Below are positions 23,027 to 30,290 of a stretch of DNA of 36,717 bases, one piece after another. The position numbers were made by a program, and so were the translations under genes. Position 1 is the first letter of the stretch. Every line of letters begins with the position of its first letter. Below the pieces are notes generated by a model, which was given only the letters and a program-made list of their open reading frames with translations, ran no database searches and was not told where the DNA came from. This DNA comes from an uncultured Armatimonadota bacterium (GTDB lineage: Bacteria; Armatimonadota; Fimbriimonadia; Fimbriimonadales; GBS-DC): assembly GCA_937139515.1 (NCBI GenBank), contig CAKZQI010000278.1:1-36717 (forward strand), read 5' to 3'.

Positions 23027-24235
23027 ATGGCAACGAACTCAGTCAGCACACCCACAGAAGCCCAGAAAGAAAATTGGTTGCTCAAGGCGTTGCTGGGTGT
23101 GCCAAACTGGAAGGGAGTGGTTTCTATTTTACCGGGCTTTCTGCTGTCGGTTGCGATTATGCTGGTGGCAATCCCGCTGACCGACCTGATTGGCAAGTGG
23201 GTGCTGAGCCTGCAAGGGATTGACCCGACGGGCAAGTCCAGCCCCATCTCGGCGGTATTGACCGCCATCGTAATCGGGATTCTCTTGCGCAACTTACTAC
23301 CGTTGCCCAAGAGCATCGAGGCGGGGATTACCTTCAGCACCACCAAAATCTTGCGACTGGGCATTATTCTGGTGGGCATCAAGCTAAGTCTTATGGATGT
23401 GTTCAAGTTAGGGGTGTGGGGCATCCCGGTGGTCGTCACGGCGATATTCAGCGGGCTGTTCTTCATCAACTGGATTAACCGCAAGTTGAACTTGCCCGAA
23501 CGACTGGGGACGCTCATCGCAGCGGGCACGGGCATCTGTGGGGTCACGGCGATTGTTTCCACCGCGCCTGCAATTAAGGCAGACCAGAAAGAGGTCGCCT
23601 ATGCCGTGGCGAATGTGACGCTTTTCGGGCTGTTGGGGATGTTCCTGTATCCGTACTTAGCACCCCATATTCTGCACACCTCGGAGCAGATTGGGCTGTT
23701 CTTGGGCACGGCGGTTCACGAGACCTCGCAGGTGGTCGGCGCCGCGCTGACCTACAAGGAGGTGTTCAACGACGAGACCGTGCTCAAAGCGGCGACGGTG
23801 ACCAAGCTGACGCGCAATCTGTTCTTAGCGATTGTGGTGCCCCTCGTGTCGTACCTCTACCTGCGCCGTATGGCGGTGCAGGAGGGCGGGCAGGCGAGCA
23901 AGGTCAACATCGCGAAGCTCTTGCCGTCGTTCGTGTTGGGCTTCATCTTGATGGCGGTTCTGCGCTCCATTGGGGATGCCTACATCGCCAACGGCGGGGT
24001 CGCCTTCGGTATCTGGAACGAGGAGGCGTGGAAGCAGTTCACGAAGGCGATTGGCGAAACTTGGGGTTCCCGTGCGCTGGGCACGGCGATGGCAGCTGTT
24101 GGGCTGGCGACCTCGTTCAGCGTGTTCAAGGGCGTGGGCTTGAAGCCGTTCCTCGTGGGGCTGATCGGCGCTCTGCTGGTGGGGGTCATCGGCTGGGCGA
24201 TGGCGTTCCTGCTGGGTGGCTTTGTGAAACTCTAA
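23027..24235 (+). CDS. YeiH-family putative sulfate/sulfite exporter
   Basis: The 402-residue polytopic protein contains GILLRNLLPLPKSIEAGITFS, ILRLGIILVGIKLSLMDVF, the signature ERLGTLIAAGTGICGVTAI and GTAVHETSQVVGAALTY, all usual in the YeiH/UPF0324 family. Members near taurine- or sulfite-producing pathways are thought to export sulfite or sulfate. AGGAGG lies nine bases before the ATG. It follows the persulfide dioxygenase-like gene by 108 bases with a hairpin between, and is closed by a strong terminator. The substrate is inferred from context only. Confidence 0.88.
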   Translation: MATNSVSTPTEAQKENWLLKALLGVPNWKGVVSILPGFLLSVAIMLVAIPLTDLIGKWVLSLQGIDPTGKSSPISAVLTAIVIGILLRNLLPLPKSIEAGITFSTTKILRLGIILVGIKLSLMDVFKLGVWGIPVVVTAIFSGLFFINWINRKLNLPERLGTLIAAGTGICGVTAIVSTAPAIKADQKEVAYAVANVTLFGLLGMFLYPYLAPHILHTSEQIGLFLGTAVHETSQVVGAALTYKEVFNDETVLKAATVTKLTRNLFLAIVVPLVSYLYLRRMAVQEGGQASKVNIAKLLPSFVLGFILMAVLRSIGDAYIANGGVAFGIWNEEAWKQFTKAIGETWGSRALGTAMAAVGLATSFSVFKGVGLKPFLVGLIGALLVGVIGWAMAFLLGGFVKL

Positions 24236-24244
24236 GCCAGTATC

Positions 24245-24277
24245 GGGCGTGGGCAGTATGGCTCACGCCCCTTTTTT
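24245..24277 (+). terminator. Rho-independent terminator
   Basis: GGGCGTGGGC and GCTCACGCCC form a 10-bp stem with one G-T pair and a six-base loop (AGTATG), followed by C and six T. It begins nine bases after the exporter stop codon and is the clearest intrinsic terminator in the window. Confidence 0.92.
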
Positions 24278-24298
24278 CAGGTATATTGGAGACTGATA

Positions 24299-24451
24299 AT
24301 GCTAAAGAAAGCAATCCTGTGGACTTTGTGGACGATTGCCCTGCTGAGTTTATGGGCAGCGTTTTCAGCACGCAAGAATAACGATGCCTGCGAGACGCCC
24401 AGCGCCTGCCAATCGCAGTACTACTGGCAATCGCCCCTGCTGAACCGTTAG
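24299..24451 (+). CDS. 50-residue membrane-anchored or secreted peptide
   Basis: The peptide reads MLKKAILWTLWTIALLSLWA followed by AFSARKNNDACETPSACQSQ and YYWQSPLLNR. Two lysines precede a hydrophobic helix, and two cysteines six residues apart follow in the external part, so a disulfide or metal site is possible. GGAG lies seven bases before the ATG, and TATATT at 24282-24287 may be its -10. It starts right after the terminator, so it has its own transcript. Its stop overlaps the end of the convergent glmM gene by four bases. I do not recognise the family. Confidence 0.55.
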   Translation: MLKKAILWTLWTIALLSLWAAFSARKNNDACETPSACQSQYYWQSPLLNR

Positions 24452-25812
24452 CCCCCCAACTCTGCGCGCACGACCTGAACCATCTGTCGGAGGCACTCGG
24501 CGACGAGTTCAGGCGTTTCAGCTTCCACCATCACCCGCACGGCGCTTTCGGTGCCTGAGGCGCGGATGTTGAGCCGACCGCGCTCGCCCAGTTTCGCCTC
24601 CACGCGCGCCTTCTCTGCGATGATGGCTTCGTTGGTTTGCCACGCGTGCTTGTCGCGCACGGGAATTGTCTCCAGCTTCTGCGGGTAGGGCGTGAACGGA
24701 TGCGCTATCTCAGAGAAGGGGCGCTGAGCCTGACGCAAGAGCGCCAACACCTCCAAGGTGGTGATAAGCCCGTCGCCCGTGGTGGCGCGCTCCGAGAAGA
24801 TGATATGCCCCGACTGCTCGCCCCCGATAAGGGCGTTGTGTTGGCGCATCGCTTCCACCACATAACGGTCGCCCACGCGCGTGCGCAGGAGTTGGATGCC
24901 TTCGGTTTGCAAGCGCCGTTCCATCCCCAAGTTGCTCATCTCGGTCGCCACCACCATCGGGGGGTTGAGCGTGCCCTGCACCTTGCGGGTGAGCGCCCAC
25001 AAGGTCATCACGGCGTCGCCATCCACGATTTGCCCTTTCTCATCGCAGAACAGCGCACGGTCGGCATCCCCGTCGTAGGCTACGCCAAGTTGTGCGCCTG
25101 TCTCGCGCACGGCTTCTTGGAGGCTCTCCAAGTGAGTGGAACCGCACTCGGCGTTGATGTTGTCGCCGTCGGGTTCGGCATAGAACAGGCTCACGCGTGC
25201 GCCCAGCTCGTGGAGCATCACAGGAGCGAACTGGCTGGACGCCCCGTTCGCACCGTCCACCGCAATGTGGAGACCCCGAAGTGGCTCGCGCTCGCCTGTG
25301 AGCTCGCGCATCGTGTGGAGCAGGTAGTGGAGGTAATGCTCGCTCTCGCGTTCGTCGTAGTGCCAAAAGCCGATTCGGTGGGGTTCTGCGTTGGGGAATG
25401 AATTCTGTTCCAGCAGTTGCTCTATTTCGGCTTCGTACTCGTCGGGGAACTTGTAGCCGTCGCCCCCGATGAGCTTGATGCCGTTGTCTTGGGCGGGGTT
25501 GTGTGAGGCGGAGAGCACGATTCCAAGGTCATAGTGCCCCTCACGAGTCAGGTAGGCGACGCCCGGCGTGGGCAAGACGCCTGCCGAGGTCACATTCACC
25601 CCAACCGCACACAGCCCGCTCACGAGCGCGCATTCCAACATCGCTCCACTGCGTCGGGTGTCGCGCCCGATGAGTACGCTGGGCGTGTGGTTAGGCTCGC
25701 TGTGTCGGAGCAGTTGGTGAGCAATCGCGCGCCCCAAAGCGAGCGCGAAATCAGGCGTGAGCAACTCGTTCGCCACACCGCGAACGCCGTCGGTTCCGAA
25801 ATAGCGTCTCAT
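24448..25812 (-). CDS. glmM: Phosphoglucosamine mutase GlmM
   Basis: GlmM converts glucosamine-6-phosphate to glucosamine-1-phosphate for UDP-GlcNAc and cell wall synthesis. The 454-residue protein starts MRRYFGTDGVRGVANELLTP, has the phosphoserine loop VLSASHNPAQDNGIKLIGGD (serine near 104), the metal loop AYDGDADRALFCDEKG and the sugar loop GGEQSGHIIF, and ends with the phosphate-binding RASGTESAVRVMVEAE. All catalytic parts are intact. Its ATG overlaps the grpE stop (ATGA), so it is translated after grpE. Confidence 0.97.
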   Translation of the reverse strand: MRRYFGTDGVRGVANELLTPDFALALGRAIAHQLLRHSEPNHTPSVLIGRDTRRSGAMLECALVSGLCAVGVNVTSAGVLPTPGVAYLTREGHYDLGIVLSASHNPAQDNGIKLIGGDGYKFPDEYEAEIEQLLEQNSFPNAEPHRIGFWHYDERESEHYLHYLLHTMRELTGEREPLRGLHIAVDGANGASSQFAPVMLHELGARVSLFYAEPDGDNINAECGSTHLESLQEAVRETGAQLGVAYDGDADRALFCDEKGQIVDGDAVMTLWALTRKVQGTLNPPMVVATEMSNLGMERRLQTEGIQLLRTRVGDRYVVEAMRQHNALIGGEQSGHIIFSERATTGDGLITTLEVLALLRQAQRPFSEIAHPFTPYPQKLETIPVRDKHAWQTNEAIIAEKARVEAKLGERGRLNIRASGTESAVRVMVEAETPELVAECLRQMVQVVRAELGG

Positions 25813-26390
25813 ATCTCGATGTCCAGTCCTTTGTGGTCTGCTTGCGGTGGTTCGGGGCGTTTTGCCACAATCACTCGGCTGGGGCGGATGACGCGCTCGC
25901 CGAGTCGATAGCCCCGCTCCACCTCGTCGATGACGATTCCGTCTTCGTATTCGTCGGTCTCCACCCGTTGGATGGCTTCGTGCAGGTTGGGGTCAAACGG
26001 TTGCCCGATGGCGTGAATGGGGTGAATCTCGTAGCGTTCGAGCAGTGCCTTGATTTGGCGTTCGGTGAGGCGCACGCCTTCTAATAAGGGTTCCAGTTCG
26101 CGGGTCATCTCCGCTGCTTGGAGGGCGCGCTCAAAGTTGTCCAGAATAGGCATCAGCGATTCCATCAGCGACTCCAGCAGGAGGGCGCGCTGGCGCTCCA
26201 TCTCGTCTTGCTGGCGTCGGCGGTAGTTTTGGAAATCGGCGAGGGTGCGCAGGTAGAGGTTCTTCTGTTCCTCCAACGCCTGCTCCATCTCTTGCAGGCG
26301 CGCAAAGGCGTGTTCCAAATCGTCGGCAACCGTCTGCGCCTGTTGTTGCGTGCTCACCTCGTTTTCGGGTTCGTGCATGGTTGGCTCCAT
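25809..26390 (-). CDS. grpE: Nucleotide exchange factor GrpE
   Basis: The 193-residue protein has an acidic, glutamine-rich start, a long helix (about residues 20-75) with LRTLADFQNYRRRQQDEMER, the core signature LLESLMESLMPILDNFERAL and the beta-wing HEAIQRVETDEYEDGIVIDEVERGY with YRLGERVIRPSRVIVAK (split here), all characteristic of GrpE, which releases ADP from DnaK. GAGGAGGT is 12 bases upstream of the ATG at 26390, and TATAGT further up may be the -10. No dnaK or dnaJ lies near; instead it is coupled to glmM. An ATG at 26378 is an alternative start. Confidence 0.94.
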   Translation of the reverse strand: MEPTMHEPENEVSTQQQAQTVADDLEHAFARLQEMEQALEEQKNLYLRTLADFQNYRRRQQDEMERQRALLLESLMESLMPILDNFERALQAAEMTRELEPLLEGVRLTERQIKALLERYEIHPIHAIGQPFDPNLHEAIQRVETDEYEDGIVIDEVERGYRLGERVIRPSRVIVAKRPEPPQADHKGLDIEI

Positions 26391-26447
26391 CGTCGCGCAA
26401 TCACCTCCTCGCGATGGCGTTTTGGGTTCACCCCTATACTATACCCC

Positions 26448-27497
26448 TTAGGGCTGGGTGTACAGTTCCCACTTGATGCGCGCCATCAGATAGCTGATGA
26501 CCGATTCCGCCCCGCGATTGAGATTGACCCCGATGGGGGTTAGCCCATCGTAGACGACGCCCGTTTCAGGGTCGTAGAGCGCAATCTGGTGGATGTTGTC
26601 GCCGTGATACCACTCCAGGGCGCGTTCAGCAAAGCGCAGGAACGGTTTGTAGCCGTCGTAGGCTTGCCAAGCGTCCAGATAGGCTTCTACGGTTGCCCCT
26701 GCGCAGATGGGCTGTTGGTCAAACACCGCACGCGCCTTGCCCCGAAAGTACCATCCCTCACTGCCGACAGGTTGGAAATAGCCCGTCTCGGCGGAGGTGG
26801 TCTCCGCAAGGAACTCAAACGCCTCCTTTGCGATTTCCATCCAGCGGGGCATGCGAGTGAGCAGTCCTGAATGGAGCAGTGCCTGAGGCAGGCGCGGGTT
26901 GTCGTAAGTGAGAAACGGCTCAAACCAGCGCCAATCGGGTTCGCGGGTCATCTGATACCGCTCGGCTAACGCACGCCCCAGCGCCAACAGCCGATGGGTG
27001 TCCTCCTCTTCCATCAGCAGGAACGCTATGGTGCGTGAGGGTTCCATCTTGAGGATGTGGGGTGTCGCAGGCTCCAGAAGGGCTTGGGCGCGCTTCGCCC
27101 AGTCGGCGTTCGGGAGCAGTTTGAGGAGCGTGCGCAACGCCCACACCGTGCGACCGAACGAGTCGTCGCTCCCCACCTCGTCCAACCAGTTGCCCTCCGC
27201 ATCGCGAAAGTTGTGGAAGCGTCCGTTCGGCAGTTGCGCGCCCTCAATATAGCGCAGGGTGGTCTCAATCAGCCGTTCGGGGAAGGTAGGGTCGTGCAGA
27301 GCAAGCCAAGTGGGGTTCGTGGGCGCCAAACGATAGAGCCACGCACCCACAATCAGTCCACGCGCCTGGTCATCGATTGAGAAGCCGTGTTCGACCCACG
27401 GCTCGGCGTAGCGCGTGTGTTGCCAGATACCGAGCGGGGTCAATAGGTGGTCTAAATGAAGCAACCGAACGGGCGGTAGGCTCTTCGGTTTGCGCAT
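26448..27497 (-). CDS. Alpha/alpha-toroid glycosidase-like protein
   Basis: I start at 27497 (MRKPKSLPPVRLLHLDHLL) because TAAAAT lies seven bases upstream; a longer frame runs antisense into the next gene. The 349-residue protein begins LLHLDHLLTPLGIWQHTRYA and FSIDDQARGLIVGAWLY, the start of a helical (alpha/alpha)6 family often found beside or fused to GT4 glycosyltransferases in cyanobacteria and others. Further segments are GRFHNFRDAEGNWLDEVGSDDSFGR (about 115-140), QPICAGATVEAYLDAW and a C-terminal VNLNRGAESVISYLMA. Repeated Trp, Asp and His suggest a carbohydrate cleft. The exact reaction is unknown to me, and no GT gene is adjacent here. Confidence 0.7.
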   Translation of the reverse strand: MRKPKSLPPVRLLHLDHLLTPLGIWQHTRYAEPWVEHGFSIDDQARGLIVGAWLYRLAPTNPTWLALHDPTFPERLIETTLRYIEGAQLPNGRFHNFRDAEGNWLDEVGSDDSFGRTVWALRTLLKLLPNADWAKRAQALLEPATPHILKMEPSRTIAFLLMEEEDTHRLLALGRALAERYQMTREPDWRWFEPFLTYDNPRLPQALLHSGLLTRMPRWMEIAKEAFEFLAETTSAETGYFQPVGSEGWYFRGKARAVFDQQPICAGATVEAYLDAWQAYDGYKPFLRFAERALEWYHGDNIHQIALYDPETGVVYDGLTPIGVNLNRGAESVISYLMARIKWELYTQP

Positions 27498-27504
27498 ACG
27501 CCAT

Positions 27505-27510
27505 ATTTTA
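27505..27510 (-). promoter_or_regulatory. Putative -10 box of the toroid gene (leaderless)
   Basis: TAAAAT on the minus strand is seven bases from the ATG at 27497 and no ribosome site is visible. The divergent gene also has TAAAAT, directly before its ATG at 27563. Confidence 0.45.
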
Positions 27511-27562
27511 CCCGATGGGAAAGCTAACATCGCGTTAACTTCGCTTGGGGTACACCTAAAAT

Positions 27563-28417
27563 ATGGCAAAACAGAAGCAGGTGATTGCGCATCGTGGGGC
27601 GAGCTCGTATCTACCCGAACATACCTTAGAAGCTTATGCGCTGGCATACGGGCAGGGCGCTGATATGATTGAACCCGACTTGGTACTGACGCGCGACGGT
27701 ATCCCGATTTGCCTGCACGACCTTTGGCTGGAGACCACGACCGATGTCGCCCAGAAGTTTCCAGGGCGAGCGCGCTCCGACGGACATTTCTACGCAATTG
27801 ACTTTTCGCTGGAGGAAATCAAGCGGTTGCGCGCTTGGGGACGCGCCAAGCCCGAACAGCAAGCCTCCATCCCGCCCTGTGAAGTGCCCACGCTGGAGGA
27901 GATGATACGGCTCATCCAGCACCTGAACCGTCAGCTGAACCGCTCGGTGGGGATTGTGCCCGAAATGAAAGCGCCTTCGTTTCATCGGCGCGCGGGCAAG
28001 CCGATGGAGGAGCCTATCCTGAAGGTGCTTGACGAGGCAGGCTATCGGGGGCGTGAAGCGATGGCACTGGTGCAGTGCTTTGAGGAGGACGCACTGGCGC
28101 GGTTGCGCGCGCTTGGGTGCGACTTGCCGTTGGTGTTCCTCTCGGCGAACCCCCTCACGCCGAGCGACTTAGACCGTATCGCCAAGACGGCGAACGGGGT
28201 CGGTTCAAACCGCCGACTGATTGAGGACGATACAGGGCGCGCCGTGAACAACGCCAGCTTAGTTCGGGAGTGTCATCGGCGGGGGCTGGCGGTCTACCCG
28301 TGGACCTTCAAGGCGGAGGAGGCAGTGATGCACCGATTCTTCCATCGCTACGGCGTGGACGGCTTGTTCACGGACAATCCCGATTTGGGCGTTCGCGCAC
28401 GCAACCGTCGGCGATAA
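27563..28417 (+). CDS. Glycerophosphodiester phosphodiesterase
   Basis: The 284-residue enzyme starts MAKQKQVIAHRGASSYLPEH, with the catalytic HRGAS...PEHT, followed by GADMIEPDLVLTRDGIPICLHD (metal-binding Glu/Asp and second catalytic His), PEMKAPSFHRR and a closing DGLFTDNPDLGVRAR. It hydrolyses glycerophosphodiesters to glycerol-3-phosphate and an alcohol. No signal peptide is present, so this one is cytoplasmic (UgpQ-like rather than GlpQ-like). It shares a short intergenic space with the divergent toroid gene. Confidence 0.93.
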   Translation: MAKQKQVIAHRGASSYLPEHTLEAYALAYGQGADMIEPDLVLTRDGIPICLHDLWLETTTDVAQKFPGRARSDGHFYAIDFSLEEIKRLRAWGRAKPEQQASIPPCEVPTLEEMIRLIQHLNRQLNRSVGIVPEMKAPSFHRRAGKPMEEPILKVLDEAGYRGREAMALVQCFEEDALARLRALGCDLPLVFLSANPLTPSDLDRIAKTANGVGSNRRLIEDDTGRAVNNASLVRECHRRGLAVYPWTFKAEEAVMHRFFHRYGVDGLFTDNPDLGVRARNRRR

Positions 28418-28458
28418 AACCTGCCCCTTATACGGGTGGGCTGATGCCCAAAAAAGGC

Positions 28459-28464
28459 TATAAT
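28459..28464 (+). promoter_or_regulatory. Putative TATAAT of the cysteine synthase operon
   Basis: A perfect TATAAT lies about 64 bases before the cysteine synthase start, with no good -35. It would give a leader of about 55 bases holding AGGAGGT at 28508-28514. Confidence 0.5.
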
Positions 28465-28501
28465 TAGGTATCCTTAGTGTGGCTAACTATCGGTTGGCAC
28501 T

Positions 28502-28531
28502 ATGATTAGGAGGTATCACAGCGGATTATGA
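28502..28531 (+). CDS. Nine-codon upstream frame overlapping the cysteine synthase start
   Basis: ATG at 28502 opens MIRRYHSGL and its TGA overlaps the next ATG (ATGA). The only ribosome site of the region (28508-28514) lies inside it, which argues against its own translation. It contains no cysteine codon. It is listed as a possible leader peptide with low confidence. Confidence 0.2.
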   Translation: MIRRYHSGL

Positions 28532-29511
28532 GTTATCCGTGCTATATGCGACTACCGCACCACCTCCAGCAGGTGACGGATGTGGTGGACCTGATTGGGT
28601 ACACCCCACTGATACGCCTGCGACGAGTCACGGCGCACCTGCCTGACACGGTGGAAGTCTATGGGAAGGCGGAGTGGTTCAACCCCGGCGGTTCGGTGAA
28701 AGACCGCCCTGCGTGGAATATCGTGCGCACCGCCATCGAGCGTGGCGACTTGACCCCTGACAAGCGTCTGCTGGATGCGACCTCGGGCAACACAGGAATT
28801 GCCTTCGCGATGATTGGCTCTGCGCTGGGGTTTGGCGTGACGCTCTGTATGCCTGCCAATGTGAGCGAGGAGCGGAAGCGCATCCTCAAAGCCTACGGCG
28901 CGGAGGTCATCCTGACCGACCCGCTGGAAAGTTCGGACGGCGCTATCCGAAAGGCACGCCAACTGTATGCCGAGTGCCCCGAACGGTACTTCTACGCGGA
29001 CCAGTATAACAACCCCGCCAACTGGCTCGCCCACTACGAGACGACTGGCGTAGAAATCTGGCACCAGACGGAGGGGCGCATCACCCACTTCGTAGCAGGG
29101 CTGGGCACCTCGGGCACCTTCACAGGCACCACGCGACGCCTGCGCGAGTACAACCCGAACATCCAGTGCATCTCGTTCCAGCCCGACTCGCCGTTCCACG
29201 GGCTCGAAGGTCTCAAGCATATGGAGACCGCGATTGTGCCTGGTATCTATGACCCGACCTTGGCCGACCAAGATTTGCGCATCTCTACTGAGTCAGCCTA
29301 TCGTATGGCCAAGCGTTTGGCGCGTGAGGAGGGCTTGCTGGTGGGCATCTCGGCGGGTGCGGCGGTCGCTATGAGTCTCCAAGTCGCAGAGCAGGTGGTC
29401 GCCCAAGCGCAAGCCGAAGGACGCACACCGCACGCGGTGATTGTGACCATCTTGTGCGACTCGGCAGATAAGTATCTGTCTGACCCTTTCTGGGATGATG
29501 AGCGATTTTAG
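28528..29511 (+). CDS. cysM: PLP-dependent cysteine synthase, CysM/CysK family
   Basis: The 327-residue enzyme makes cysteine from an activated serine and a sulfur donor. It has IGYTPLIRLRRV, the PLP lysine in NPGGSVKDRPAWNIV (about 58), the substrate loop TSGNTGIAFAMIG, the phosphate cup GLGTSGTFTGTTRRLRE and a C-terminal GISAGAAVAMSLQ. It has GTSGT where O-acetylserine enzymes have GTGGT. Its stop lies inside the start of the JAMM protease gene, a pairing seen in Mycobacterium (cysM-mec), where the sulfur donor is the carrier protein CysO. AGGAGGT is 13 bases upstream, a little far. Confidence 0.9.
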   Translation: MSYPCYMRLPHHLQQVTDVVDLIGYTPLIRLRRVTAHLPDTVEVYGKAEWFNPGGSVKDRPAWNIVRTAIERGDLTPDKRLLDATSGNTGIAFAMIGSALGFGVTLCMPANVSEERKRILKAYGAEVILTDPLESSDGAIRKARQLYAECPERYFYADQYNNPANWLAHYETTGVEIWHQTEGRITHFVAGLGTSGTFTGTTRRLREYNPNIQCISFQPDSPFHGLEGLKHMETAIVPGIYDPTLADQDLRISTESAYRMAKRLAREEGLLVGISAGAAVAMSLQVAEQVVAQAQAEGRTPHAVIVTILCDSADKYLSDPFWDDERF

Positions 29512-29926
29512 GTTGACTCTTGACGAGGGGGTGGCTCAGTCTATCCGTGAGCACGCCCAAGAAGACTATCCGCACGAGTGTTGTGGGGCGCTATTGGGCA
29601 CCGAGAAGGACAACGAGCGCCATGTGTCTGCGATTGTGCGCCTGAGCAACGAGCGCACCGACGAGCGTGAGCGACGCTTCTTCGTTAGCCCTCAGCAGGT
29701 GTTGATGGTGGAGCGCACCGCCTCGCGGGAAGGGTTGCTGTTGCTGGGGTTCTACCACTCGCATCCTGACCACCCGGCAATCCCTTCCGAGTACGACCGT
29801 CAGCACGCCTTGCCGTACTACTCTTATGTGATTGTTTCGGTTCAGCAGGGTACTCCGAAGGAACTGCGCTCTTGGCGCCTTCGCGACGACCGCACCGGCT
29901 TTCTGGAGGAGGTCTGCAGAGAGTAG
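29495..29926 (+). CDS. mec: Mec-type JAMM (Mov34/M67) metallopeptidase
   Basis: The 143-residue protein has the JAMM zinc site in GFYHSHPDHPAIPSEYDRQ (HxHP followed by S..D), with the upstream glutamate in HECCGALLG. Short single-domain JAMM proteins such as Mycobacterium Mec release cysteine from the C-terminus of a ubiquitin-like sulfur carrier; others process ThiS/MoaD proteins. The start at 29495 overlaps the cysteine synthase gene by 17 bases. No carrier gene (CysO/ThiS-like) is found next to it. All metal ligands appear intact. Confidence 0.9.
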   Translation: MMSDFRLTLDEGVAQSIREHAQEDYPHECCGALLGTEKDNERHVSAIVRLSNERTDERERRFFVSPQQVLMVERTASREGLLLLGFYHSHPDHPAIPSEYDRQHALPYYSYVIVSVQQGTPKELRSWRLRDDRTGFLEEVCRE

Positions 29927-30014
29927 TTCTTTCTGAAAGGGGATATTTGCTTACTTTTAGATGTAGGCGGAAACACCGCATAGCGAGCTTTAGTGCCACC
30001 CGAACGCCCCACCC

Positions 30015-30087
30015 TGTCACCCTGAGCGCCAGCGAAGGGTCTCTGCTTTGAGTTTCACTGAGATTCTTCGCTGCGCTCAGAATGACA
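30015..30087. repeat. P1 73-bp palindromic repeat, copy 2
   Basis: Same 73-bp length and ends (TGTCACCCTGAGCG...CGCTCAGAATGACA) as copy 1. It lies in the 364-base space between the JAMM gene and the convergent Uma2 gene. Confidence 0.9.
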
Positions 30088-30119
30088 AAAGAGGGGGTCA
30101 GAATGACAATCCCCCATCC

Positions 30120-30192
30120 TGTCACCCTGAGCGTCAGCGAAGGGTCTCTGCTTTGAGTTTCACTGAGATTCTTCGCTGCGCTCAGAATGACA
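30120..30192. repeat. P1 73-bp palindromic repeat, copy 3
   Basis: It begins 105 bases after copy 2 and differs from it at very few positions; both copies are followed by an extra TCAGAATGACA piece, so the pair looks like a tandem duplication of a 105-bp unit. Confidence 0.9.
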
Positions 30193-30237
30193 GAAGGGGG
30201 TGTCAGAATGACAGCCCTCACCCTGCCCCCCTGAGTG

Positions 30238-30278
30238 GAGGGTGTTTGAAAAATCGTGGCACGGGCATCCTGCCCGTG
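30238..30278. mobile_element. P3 MITE, truncated copy C
   Basis: GAGGGTGTTTGAAAAAT (30238-30254) is the terminal repeat and is followed by CGTGGCACGGGCATCCTGCC, the complement of the right end of copy A with little change. The other end is missing; the Uma2 coding sequence begins its 3' end 12 bases later. Confidence 0.8.
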
Positions 30279-30290
30279 AGCCAAAACAGG

